A stretch of 9,617 bases of DNA from an uncultured Sphingobium sp. GTDB lineage: Bacteria; Pseudomonadota; Alphaproteobacteria; Sphingomonadales; Sphingomonadaceae. The position numbers and the translations under genes were made by a program. Where the stretch lies: the NCBI GenBank assembly GCA_946479185.1, contig CAMLFF010000101.1, positions 1 to 9,617 of the forward strand, given 5' to 3'. Of the stretch, positions 1-6,460 are shown in pieces; positions within the stretch are counted from its first letter, which is position 1; every line of letters starts with the position of its first letter. The notes under the pieces were generated by a model. That model saw nothing but the letters and a program-made list of their open reading frames with translations. It had not been told where the DNA came from and searched no databases.

Positions 1-338
1 GTGCAGCCCTCATCATTGAAATCGTGCTGACCGCCGGCTTCCTTGTGATAATCCTGGGGTCGACCAGCCCGGCGGTGCCAGCAGGCTTCGCGCCCATTGC
101 CATCGGCTTGGCGCTAACGCTGATTCACCTCATTTCTATCCCGGTCACCAACACATCGGTAAACCCGGCACGTTCGGCAGGGGTCGCACTTTTTGTCGAT
201 GCCGATGCCTTGGGCCAGCTCTGGCTGTTCTGGGTCGCACCGCTGATCGGAGCGGCACTGGGCGCGGGGATCTGGCGCTACATACTGGTGCCCGGCGAGG
301 CTCTTGAAGGCATTGGCGGCGAAGGCGAAGGCGAATAG
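1..338 (+). CDS. aqpZ: Aquaporin Z-type water channel, C-terminal part
   Basis: This is the 3' end of a major intrinsic protein (MIP) family gene cut by the left edge; the open frame runs in from base 3 and ends at a TAG at 336-338. The second NPA box is visible in the context [11 protein letters not shown], as in bacterial AqpZ. The Thr two residues into this stretch and the Arg after NPA are the AqpZ selectivity-filter residues, so a water channel fits better than a glycerol facilitator. Hydrophobic stretches before and after the NPA half-helix correspond to the last membrane helices. The tail ends in an acidic Gly/Glu-rich run (GEGEGE). A GTG at 24 is only an internal codon, not the start. 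It is divergent in orientation from all other genes here and is probably a chromosomal housekeeping gene unrelated to the catabolic cluster. The family call is firm; the symbol rests on the motif context only. Confidence 0.9.
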   Translation, partial: AALIIEIVLTAGFLVIILGSTSPAVPAGFAPIAIGLALTLIHLISIPVTNTSVNPARSAGVALFVDADALGQLWLFWVAPLIGAALGAGIWRYILVPGEALEGIGGEGEGE

Positions 339-381
339 CAGGGAATATCTGCCACATGGCATTCCGCTGACCTCGTTGAGT

Positions 382-442
382 GTCCGCTAGCTACCCCCCA
401 TTCACGCTGTCCGTTGCGCTGGTGGGGGGGCCGATAGCGGAC
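382..442. repeat. Imperfect inverted repeat / possible hairpin downstream of aqpZ
   Basis: Arms at 382-399 and 425-442 pair over 8 bp (GTCCGCTA with TAGCGGAC), then mismatch over 4 bases, then pair over 6 bp (CCCCCC with GGGGGG), with a loop of 25 bases. There is no T-run after the right arm, so it is not a classic intrinsic terminator, although it lies between the convergent ends of aqpZ and the methyltransferase gene and could still slow transcription. The hexamer GCGGAC recurs at 461-466. It could also be a remnant of a mobile or repeated element. The rest of 339-506 shows no gene. Confidence 0.4.
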
Positions 443-506
443 TGTCAGGACACGACCATTGCGGACATCAACGGCTGACGGGACAGCGAGCCTGCCGAAC
501 GGACAT

Positions 507-1298
507 TTATCTTTGAGCTATGATCGTATAAATTGGTCGGATGCGCTCGCCATACTTAAAACTATTCCACTTCAAAGTGGACCGTTTAAAGCCCAAGATG
601 CCGAGATACTCCTGAACCAACAAAGGCGGAAGCCTGAACCATCCGTCGTTTATTCCACCCGGATCAGCACTTTTCGGCATAAAGCGTGGGCTCTTCTTAA
701 ACTTGCTTGCGACGCGTCCGTAAGGCGATAGGTCTGAGACAATAATCGCCTCTTTAGTCAGCCGCGCCGCATTCTCTAATGCGAGGAAGGGATCGCGAAG
801 GTGAAGCAAAATACTGCCGAAAACGGCCACATCCACGGGGCCGATTGATCGGGGTATGTCATATACCACCCCGTTCACCATGCGCGCTTTGGAGCCAAAG
901 GCCTCATGACACAACCAGTAGCCGTTATTGATCTTTCGCAGATGAGAGCGTCGCTGGCTCCGCGCAGTATCGTTATCGTTTTCAGCGAAGGGAACGATAT
1001 CCCAGTCGAAGGTTTCCGAAAGATCGAACGAGACAACTTCCGCGCCTTGTTTTTCGATGTGGAAACTTAAAATGCCGGATGCTGCGCCGACATCGAGCAC
1101 GCGCTTACCCTTAAAATCAAAATGGCCGAGGTACCTATCTACCGAACCTCTAAGGTCCCACTCGCCTTGGATAGTGCCGTGACCGGGAACGTCCATAGTA
1201 TGATAAAAGTAGCACTCGTCAGCGGACGATATAGACCGGGGCGCGGCGTACGGCGATTGCGCCGTGCGCCCAACATTCAAGTCGGCTTCTTCAATCAT
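507..1298 (-). CDS. CmoB/DUF1698-like class I SAM-dependent methyltransferase
   Basis: A Rossmann-fold methyltransferase of about 263 residues. The SAM-binding motif I is VLDVGAASG at about residues 67-75, followed by an acidic strand end (SFDLS, Asp at about 92) that would bind the ribose hydroxyls. An FYHTMDV stretch at about 31-37 and a GSILLHLRDP stretch at about 161-170 resemble the CmoB/DUF1698 group (YHT-D and G-hydrophobic-H-L-R-D-P motifs). Many proteins of that group are not tRNA enzymes but sit in glycan or secondary-metabolite loci, so the substrate is unknown. The ATG at 1298 is chosen; an in-frame GTG at 1307 would add three residues, and neither has a strong Shine-Dalgarno sequence. 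By eye the gene is clearly richer in A/T than the genes to its right and no functionally linked gene adjoins it, which suggests horizontal acquisition. The methyltransferase fold is confident; the subgroup is tentative. Confidence 0.8.
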   Translation of the reverse strand: MIEEADLNVGRTAQSPYAAPRSISSADECYFYHTMDVPGHGTIQGEWDLRGSVDRYLGHFDFKGKRVLDVGAASGILSFHIEKQGAEVVSFDLSETFDWDIVPFAENDNDTARSQRRSHLRKINNGYWLCHEAFGSKARMVNGVVYDIPRSIGPVDVAVFGSILLHLRDPFLALENAARLTKEAIIVSDLSPYGRVASKFKKSPRFMPKSADPGGINDGWFRLPPLLVQEYLGILGFKRSTLKWNSFKYGERIRPIYTIIAQR

Positions 1299-1307
1299 AC
1301 TCACCAC

Positions 1308-1594
1308 TCAGTCGCTGTCGTTCGGCGGCTGCCTAGCAAGGAAGGCGCGAATTGCCTACCGTCATTGTGACTCGGCACTGATGGTCGCTGGATGACCCCG
1401 GCGTATTTGAACTTGCACGACAGCTTTCCACCTCAAATCACACATTCGGCCAGAACGCGATGAGACCTTAAAGCTGACGTTCGCAGTTTTTTGCGGGCCT
1501 CAGGCGTTGTCTCTTATTACACACTGATGGAGAGGAGGGCCGGCAAGGGCAGTGGAGCGGGATGGCCGCCTGAAGCCAAGTTATACGACGCCGC
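1308..1594. other. Gene-poor spacer without recognisable coding content
   Basis: This stretch lies between the methyltransferase start and the REP-like element. Open frames in it are short, on both strands, and match no family I recognise. The leader of the methyltransferase must lie in its left part, but no convincing -35/-10 pair stands out. A T-run (1486-1495 region, TTTTTTGCGGG) and a TGTCTCTTAT string at 1508-1517 were examined without a clear role. It may contain decayed mobile or intergenic sequence. Confidence 0.5.
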
Positions 1595-1648
1595 AATCCC
1601 CCACCGTCAGCTCCACGCGCTGCCGCCTCCCCGCGAGCGGGGAGGATT
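1595..1648. repeat. REP-like palindromic element at the 3' end of the catabolic cluster
   Basis: A 54-bp element bounded by inverted AATCC (1595-1599) and GGATT (1644-1648). Inside are two hairpins: CCTCCCCG at 1626-1633 with CGGGGAGG at 1638-1645 around a 4-base loop, and CAGC at 1608-1611 with GCTG at 1619-1622 around a 7-base loop. The layout (CCTCCCC-loop-GGGGAGG next to a CAGC/GCTG hairpin and a GGTGGGGG end) resembles dispersed palindromic elements often seen between genes in sphingomonads and caulobacters; I cannot confirm copy number here. It begins about 11 bases after the stop codon of the LigJ-like gene on the - strand, so it may act as transcript end or mRNA stabiliser, though no T-run follows. 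Confidence 0.65.
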
Positions 1649-1659
1649 TGCGACCGCAA

Positions 1660-2658
1660 TCACACGTCTAGATTGAACACTTTCCGCGCATTATCCTCAA
1701 AGATCAGCTTCTTGTCCGCATCGCTCAAAAAGTCGAATTTTTGGATGAACGGCGCGATATGATCCATCTGGATGCCGGTTGCGGGATCGATGGACGAGCC
1801 AACGCCAGGACATTCCGACCCGAACAGGCAGCGCTCCGGCCCCACCGTCTCGATCAGCAGACGCAGCGCGCCCTCGGTGTAAAGCACCGTATCGAAATAG
1901 AGCTTGGCCATCCGCTCCGAGAACAGATGCTTGGAACGGCGCGACTGGCTCTCAAATCGCCCAAACTGATAGGGGATCGCCCCGCCGCCATGGCTCACCA
2001 CAATCTTCAAATCCGGGAAATCATCGAACACCGATGATGTGCACAGATTATAGGTCGCAATCGTCTCTTCATTGATGAAGTGCAGCGAATAGGGCGTGCG
2101 CTCGGATTGCGATCCGGTGGCGTGGATATGCCCGGGCAGGCCAAGCTCGCAAAGCTTCTCATACAGCGGATACCAGTAGCGCTCGCCCAGCCCCGGCGCC
2201 TCCTCAGTGCCATTCTCATAGGGGTCCGGGTTGAGCAGAAAGCCCTTGAAGCCGAGCGACACGCAGCGGTCCATCTCCGGGAACACATTCTCAATCGGCT
2301 CGCCCGCCACCTGCGGCAGGCCCGCGACGGGAATGAACAGATTGGGCAGCAACGCACATTGGCGGTGGATGAGCGTGTTCACTTCCTCGCAGAACCAGTG
2401 GACCACACGCGCGGGCTTAGCCGAGCTCATCATCTGGAACGGGCGCGGTGAGATGAGCTGCATGTCCGTGCCATGATTGTGCAGCAATTGCACATGCCCG
2501 TCCGGCCAGGTCTCCTTGTGATGCGCAGCGGCGATGAGCTGTTCGTCCGTCACCTTGACGCCGCCTCGCCCATGCGATCCGCGATGCGCGAGCAAGCTCG
2601 CCTTATAAGCCCACAGCTCCACAGGCGCGCTGATATGACCATGACAGTCGATGATCAT
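1660..2658 (-). CDS. ligJ: 4-oxalomesaconate hydratase-like amidohydrolase (LigJ family)
   Basis: A 332-residue amidohydrolase_2-type TIM barrel. The metal ligands expected from Sphingobium LigJ are all in place: His6 and His8 in DCHGH, His179 in HIHATGS, His223 in SHGGG, and a Glu at 282 in FGSEC where LigJ has its metal-binding Glu and where related decarboxylases carry Asp. The region after it (GSSIDPATG) also matches the LigJ type. LigJ adds water to 4-oxalomesaconate to give 4-carboxy-4-hydroxy-2-oxoadipate in the protocatechuate 4,5-cleavage and gallate pathways. The gene is the last of the ring-cleavage operon, 12 bases after the preceding RraA gene, with AAGGA about 7 bases before the ATG. 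The substrate may differ from that of LigJ, since the partner dioxygenase is atypical; a LigY-like C-C hydrolase is the main alternative in this superfamily. Confidence 0.75.
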   Translation of the reverse strand: MIIDCHGHISAPVELWAYKASLLAHRGSHGRGGVKVTDEQLIAAAHHKETWPDGHVQLLHNHGTDMQLISPRPFQMMSSAKPARVVHWFCEEVNTLIHRQCALLPNLFIPVAGLPQVAGEPIENVFPEMDRCVSLGFKGFLLNPDPYENGTEEAPGLGERYWYPLYEKLCELGLPGHIHATGSQSERTPYSLHFINEETIATYNLCTSSVFDDFPDLKIVVSHGGGAIPYQFGRFESQSRRSKHLFSERMAKLYFDTVLYTEGALRLLIETVGPERCLFGSECPGVGSSIDPATGIQMDHIAPFIQKFDFLSDADKKLIFEDNARKVFNLDV

Positions 2659-2670
2659 TGGATATTCCTT

Positions 2671-3327
2671 CTATGTCTGGCGTGTCTGGAGTTGATGATA
2701 TTTGAACTGCGCGCGCGCTTCATCGAGCCGCATGCCGGAGCGGCAGGCCTCGCGGATGCGCTCTTCCGCGGCGTGGATTTCTTCCGCCGCGTCCAGCACG
2801 GCGTCCTCATGCGCCTGCGGGATGACGATCACGCCATCGGGATCGCCGCGCAAAATATCGCCCGGCGCAACCCGCGCCCCGCCGATGTTCACGGGGCAAT
2901 TGACGACCTCGACCTGCACACGGTCCTTGCCCGTCCGCATCCAATGCCCGCGACTGAAAACGGGATAGCCAAGCTTGCGGCACAGCGACACATCGCGGCT
3001 GATCCCATCGATCACCGTGCCCGCAAGCCCGCGCCGATGCGCGATCTCGGTGAGGATGTCGCCCCAGATGGTCGCATCATCACGCCCGCCATTGTCGATC
3101 ACCACCACATGCCCTTGCGGCACATCATCGATATAATCGCCAACCGTTCCCGGCGGCGTGGAGGCCGGGCCGCAGAGCATGGTGTAAGCCCTGCCCGCCA
3201 TGCGAAAATCCGGATCGCGCCCCGCAATCTTGTAGCATTGGCCGACGATGCCCAGCCGATCCAGTGCATCGCTCAGCGTCGCCGTATCCAGAACGCCAGC
3301 CCGCGCGACATTGCGGTCATCGCTCAT
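2671..3327 (-). CDS. RraA-family aldolase, canonical copy (LigK/HMG-CHA aldolase-like)
   Basis: A 218-residue RraA-like protein with a complete D-X20-R-D motif: Asp90 in WGD, then Arg111-Asp112 in GISRD. This motif marks the divalent-metal and pyruvate-binding site of 4-hydroxy-4-methyl-2-oxoglutarate / 4-carboxy-4-hydroxy-2-oxoadipate aldolases and of related oxaloacetate decarboxylases. The PGD and GDPDGV stretch at about 155-166 is also typical. With a LigJ-like hydratase directly downstream, cleavage of 4-carboxy-4-hydroxy-2-oxoadipate (or an analogue) to pyruvate plus an oxo-acid is the likely job, in the cytosol. Its ATG overlaps the stop of the preceding RraA copy in an ATGA (3324-3327), so the two are translationally coupled. 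The name RraA (RNase E inhibitor) should not be transferred. Aldolase versus decarboxylase preference cannot be read from the sequence. Confidence 0.83.
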   Translation of the reverse strand: MSDDRNVARAGVLDTATLSDALDRLGIVGQCYKIAGRDPDFRMAGRAYTMLCGPASTPPGTVGDYIDDVPQGHVVVIDNGGRDDATIWGDILTEIAHRRGLAGTVIDGISRDVSLCRKLGYPVFSRGHWMRTGKDRVQVEVVNCPVNIGGARVAPGDILRGDPDGVIVIPQAHEDAVLDAAEEIHAAEERIREACRSGMRLDEARAQFKYHQLQTRQT

Positions 3328-3992
3328 ATATAATCGCCCTTGAGCATATATTCGTAATTCGCGCCGAGCACCGCAGAGGCGCCCTCTCCGCCCTCCAGCC
3401 GCCGGGTCATCTCAGCCTCTTTGCGCACAATCTCCTCGGCGGCATCGAGCACCCGCGCGATATCGGCAGGCGCGATGAACACCGCCGCGCTAGAATCGCA
3501 GATCGCGTAAAAGCCCGGCTCGACCGTGAAATCGCCAATCATCACCGGCACGTCCGTCGCATCTTCATAAACCCGGTTGCGCGCCGTTCGCGCCGTGTAA
3601 CCCCGGCAGAAGACGGGAAAGCCAATCTCCCGCGCCTCGTCCACATCGCGCGCCAGCCCATCGCAGATCACGCCCGCCACGCCCTTCTGCTGCGCCGCGC
3701 GCGAGAGTATGCCGCCCCAGCAGCCCGCATCGATCCCCGTGCGCTGCTCGACCACGATCACGTCATCCGGCCCGCTAGCATCGATCGCCGCTGCGCCCAG
3801 ATGAACCGGCGGGCGGTCAGCAGGCGCATTGCCAGCCTTGAGCTTCACCGTGTGCACCCGCCCGGCAATGCGCCGCCCCGGAGAGGCCGAGCGCAAGCCG
3901 GTCACGCAACCGGCCAGTCCAAGCTTGTCCAGCGTATCGGAAACAGCGCAGGCATCGAGCCGACGCAGCCGCGCAACATGGGGGTCGTTCAT
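3324..3992 (-). CDS. RraA-family paralogue with altered active-site motif
   Basis: A 222-residue RraA-fold protein next to, and clearly related to, the canonical copy: both share L-D-x5-SD-x-LD-x-LG near the N terminus, RD at the active site (Arg115-Asp116) and an LDAAEEI stretch near the C terminus. The first Asp of the D-X20-R-D motif is replaced: the WGD of the canonical copy reads WGG here (Gly94). The PGD turn also becomes PGF (residues 159-161), and the usual D-DGV reads CDSSAAV. These changes argue against ordinary aldolase activity; a partner subunit, a different lyase or isomerase role, or an inactive copy are possible. The start at 3992 is preferred over an upstream in-frame ATG at 4058 because that one lies inside the dioxygenase gene, whereas 3992 sits 8 bases after its stop with GAGAGA upstream. 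Confidence 0.8.
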   Translation of the reverse strand: MNDPHVARLRRLDACAVSDTLDKLGLAGCVTGLRSASPGRRIAGRVHTVKLKAGNAPADRPPVHLGAAAIDASGPDDVIVVEQRTGIDAGCWGGILSRAAQQKGVAGVICDGLARDVDEAREIGFPVFCRGYTARTARNRVYEDATDVPVMIGDFTVEPGFYAICDSSAAVFIAPADIARVLDAAEEIVRKEAEMTRRLEGGEGASAVLGANYEYMLKGDYI

Positions 3993-4000
3993 AGTCTCTC

Positions 4001-5011
4001 TCACTGCCAGGCCACAAAGCCGTTCGCGGTTCCGGTGCCAGCCGCTGAACGATAGCAAGGCTCATAGCCCACCACATCGCCCTGCAGAGCCGTATCGAAC
4101 ATCACGCCCGCCGCCGCGATCCATGTCTTCAATTCGGATGTGCCGGATTGCAGATGCTTGTCCTCAATCGCGCACAGCGTCTCCGCATCGCGATTGCGCA
4201 GCGCCTCGAAGAACATGCGGTCAAACGCCTCATCGATCACGAAATGGCTCATGCCGCCCGATCCGAACACGCCAACCCGCACATCCTTGTCCCAACTGCG
4301 GATCGCCGCGCCCACGGCTTGCCCCAACTCGAAGCAGCGCCGCGCCGTGGGCTGATTGGGCGGGAAGAAGGTGTTGATGAGGATCGGCAGGTTCGGCACG
4401 ACCTTATCGCGCATGATCTGCCGATAAATGAACCCCAGCGAATGCGGCGCACCACTCGACCAATGCCCGGCTGGCTCCGGCAATTTCTTCGATACCGCCA
4501 AATCAAACCCCTGCGGCACCAGCGTCTTGCACACATGCAGGCCAAGCTCGGGCTGGCAGGGATACTCCCTTCGCTCAGGCGGGCTATGCCCCCATTCCGC
4601 CTCATGAATCCCCGGCGGCATCCGCGCTGCCTGCTCGGGCGTGGCAGGCTGATCCCAGATTGTGTCGCCCAGATACACCGTCATCGCCGGCGTAATATCT
4701 TCCAGGAACAGCTCGCGCTGATCATTGCCCATGATGACGGCGACATCGATCTTGGCCGCCGCAAAACGCTCCGCCATCTCCTCAATCGCGCGCTGGCAGG
4801 AGGCAGACCGCAGCTCCCGCTCGTTCAATGCGCTGGCCTCCTCCAGCCCCTCATCCTTGCGCAGCGTCACCAGCTCATCAAAGCTATATTCCTCGCCGCG
4901 GAAGGGATGCTGTCGCTTGAGGTCGGCCGATACGCGCAAGGTCCATTGCTCCGGCGTGGTGGAGAGGCTGGGGCCGTGCGAGGTCCACATGCCCAAAACG
5001 ATCTCTGCCAT
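4001..5011 (-). CDS. LigB-type (class III) extradiol ring-cleavage dioxygenase
   Basis: A 336-residue protein of the LigB catalytic-subunit family, which opens catechol- or gallate-type rings using Fe(II) and O2. Compared with LigB of Sphingobium SYK-6, His12 (in TSHGP) matches metal ligand His12, His256 (in GGMSHF) matches catalytic His195, and Glu293 (in GTSELKTW) matches ligand Glu242. The second metal His of LigB, in an NDH motif, is Gln98 here (GNDQRE). No LigA-like small subunit is encoded nearby and none is fused; the chain is somewhat longer than LigB (302) and shorter than the fused gallate dioxygenase DesB (418). The ATG at 5011 is preferred, with GGGAG about 10 bases upstream; a TTG at 5029 would add six residues and is unlikely. 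It is the first gene of the ring-cleavage operon, followed closely by two RraA genes and the LigJ-like gene. The substrate is unknown; gallate-like, or OH-DDVA-like as for LigZ, are candidates. Confidence 0.82.
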   Translation of the reverse strand: MAEIVLGMWTSHGPSLSTTPEQWTLRVSADLKRQHPFRGEEYSFDELVTLRKDEGLEEASALNERELRSASCQRAIEEMAERFAAAKIDVAVIMGNDQRELFLEDITPAMTVYLGDTIWDQPATPEQAARMPPGIHEAEWGHSPPERREYPCQPELGLHVCKTLVPQGFDLAVSKKLPEPAGHWSSGAPHSLGFIYRQIMRDKVVPNLPILINTFFPPNQPTARRCFELGQAVGAAIRSWDKDVRVGVFGSGGMSHFVIDEAFDRMFFEALRNRDAETLCAIEDKHLQSGTSELKTWIAAAGVMFDTALQGDVVGYEPCYRSAAGTGTANGFVAWQ

Positions 5012-5041
5012 CCTCTCACTCACTCCCAACGCCGGTTTCGA

Positions 5042-5088
5042 CTATTGTCGACTTCAATAACAATATCGATGCCTATAACAACAATATT
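5042..5088 (-). promoter_or_regulatory. Candidate operator/promoter region of the ring-cleavage operon
   Basis: The 107-bp gap between the transporter and dioxygenase genes is strikingly AT-rich against its surroundings. It holds an inverted repeat TATTGT (5043-5048) / ACAATA (5060-5065) with an 11-base spacer, and a second AACAATA at 5080-5086 that lies 21 bases, two helical turns, from the first at 5059-5065. The same AACAATA recurs at 6509-6515 before the transporter gene. The T-N11-A spacing and the tandem half-sites fit a LysR-type or similar activator, but no regulator gene is in the window. I see no strong -10 box. Confidence 0.5.
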
Positions 5089-5118
5089 TCGGGAAATTTC
5101 TGACATGGAGGCCCGGCC

Positions 5119-6405
5119 TTAGCCTTTGCTGGCAGCCGTCACCGCGCGCAGACGGTCGCGATACAATGGCCGCACAAAGGTCAGCATGAAGGCTGCCAGC
5201 AGCGCCATCGCGGCGAAGAAGGCGAAACCCCAGGTGTAATGACCCGACACGTCGAAAATATAAGCGAGCAACACTGGCCCCGCCGCTGACCCCAGCGCGA
5301 AGCAGCCGGTCACGATGGGCAGCACCTTGTCCATATTGCGCGGGCCAAACACATGCTTGGCGAGCACCGGCCCCTCACACACCAGCCCGCCATGCGCGAG
5401 GCCGAGCGCGCAGACGAACACGATCGCTGTCGGCAGGCTCGACACCTGAAACGCCAGCAGCACCATGACCGCAATGAGCAGATACCAAGCCGCAATGCCC
5501 TTCACCGAATAGACATCGAAGAATTTGCCCGCGATGAACTTGGAAGCAAGACCGATGAGCGATGTGAGCGAGAGCAGCCAGGCTGCGGTCGAGCGGGTGA
5601 GCCCCACTTCCTGCACGAAATAAAGCTGCATATTCTGGAACAGCCCCTGATCCACCGCAGCGATGATGAACACGCCCGTGACGATGCCCCAGAACATAGG
5701 CTTGCGGATGAGCTGAGCATAAGTCTCAGGCAGGTCGGCCGCGCGGGTGGCGATGACAAGTTCGGGGCTCGGTCTAACGCCCTTTTCATTGGCTGTTTCC
5801 GGCAGCAAATCCTCTTCCGTCGGGTTCTGCTTCACGAAAATGACGATGGGCACGGACACCAGAAGGATGGTCACGCCGATCAGCGCATAGGTCATGCGCC
5901 AGCCAAGATCGGGGATCAGCGCGGCGATGACGATAGGGAAGATCACCCCGCCCGCGCTGGAGCCCACCAGCGCCATCGCGCCCGCCAGCCCGACATTGCG
6001 CATGAACCAGCGCGCCACGAGCAGCTTGATGCACAGCAGCACCGCGCCCTGCCCCAGCCCGATGAGGAACCCAGCAAGGAAATAAGTGCCAATGGAGCTG
6101 ACGTTGAGGAAGGTGAAAAAGCCGAGCGCCTGAATGACCAGCACGGTGAGGAAAACGGGCTTCAGCCCGAAGCGCTGAACAGCAGGCCCGATGAGTAGGA
6201 TCGCGACGACCGCGCCGGTGATGCCCTTCCAAGCATAGATGCCGGTCGCCTCCGCGCGGGTCCAGCCAAACTCCGCAATCACCTCATTATAGAGGAGCGA
6301 CATAGAATAGGTCGGCCCGCCAAAGGAGAAGAAGAAGATGACAAAGCCCGCAGCCACAACCCACCATCCGGGATAGCGCTTGCCGGTCGGAAGGGTGGAT
6401 TCCAT
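5119..6405 (-). CDS. MFS transporter, probable aromatic or carboxylic acid permease
   Basis: A 428-residue polytopic membrane protein with about 12 hydrophobic segments in two halves, separated by a charged cytoplasmic loop at about residues 195-235 (KQNPTEEDLLPE and following). It opens with the YPGWWVVAAGF stretch typical of the monocarboxylate and oxalate/formate-type (MCT/OFA) branch of the major facilitator superfamily, and the EFGWTRAEAT stretch after the first helix is also typical. The loop between helices 2 and 3 (GPAVQRFGLKP, residues 73-83) is a degenerate MFS motif A. It starts 111 bases after the hydrolase gene, with AGGAGAG about 10 bases before the ATG, and lies between the two halves of the cluster, so import of the aromatic acid degraded by the neighbours is the natural inference. 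The substrate cannot be read from the sequence. Confidence 0.85.
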   Translation of the reverse strand: MESTLPTGKRYPGWWVVAAGFVIFFFSFGGPTYSMSLLYNEVIAEFGWTRAEATGIYAWKGITGAVVAILLIGPAVQRFGLKPVFLTVLVIQALGFFTFLNVSSIGTYFLAGFLIGLGQGAVLLCIKLLVARWFMRNVGLAGAMALVGSSAGGVIFPIVIAALIPDLGWRMTYALIGVTILLVSVPIVIFVKQNPTEEDLLPETANEKGVRPSPELVIATRAADLPETYAQLIRKPMFWGIVTGVFIIAAVDQGLFQNMQLYFVQEVGLTRSTAAWLLSLTSLIGLASKFIAGKFFDVYSVKGIAAWYLLIAVMVLLAFQVSSLPTAIVFVCALGLAHGGLVCEGPVLAKHVFGPRNMDKVLPIVTGCFALGSAAGPVLLAYIFDVSGHYTWGFAFFAAMALLAAFMLTFVRPLYRDRLRAVTAASKG

Positions 6406-6460
6406 CGCTCGCTCTCTCCTAGTTTCCGAGAACCTTTTTCGGCTCTTTTATTAAGCCGGA

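Noticed and set aside
459..731. Short + strand frame of 90 codons over the 3' end of the methyltransferase gene
   Set aside because: No recognisable domain and mostly antisense to a gene with a clear SAM-binding motif.
1410..1475. Very short + strand frame beginning MTPAYLNLHDSF
   Set aside because: Only about 24 codons, preceded closely by stops, with no family I can name; a decayed gene fragment is possible but not supportable.
1508..1524. TGTCTCTTAT string resembling the Tn5/IS50 mosaic end
   Set aside because: The match breaks after 10 bases, no partner end or transposase is present, so chance similarity is more likely.
1660..2658. Reading the amidohydrolase as a decarboxylase (LigW or ACMSD type)
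   Set aside because: Glu at 282 in place of the usual metal-binding Asp and the operon context favour the LigJ hydratase group.
4001..4058. Upstream in-frame ATG at 4058 as the start of the second RraA gene
   Set aside because: It would place the first 22 codons inside the dioxygenase gene; the ATG at 3992 has a better ribosome-binding site and gives the normal family N terminus.
2473..5122. Long + strand open frames (2473-3333, 3264-4055, 4148-5122) opposite the ring-cleavage genes
   Set aside because: They are Arg/His/Ala-rich, match no family, and lie fully over - strand genes with clear family motifs; they are shadows caused by high GC.
6440..6458. CGGCT/AGCCG hairpin as a terminator after the hydrolase gene
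   Set aside because: The stem is only 5 bp, and on the - strand an A-run, not a T-run, follows it.
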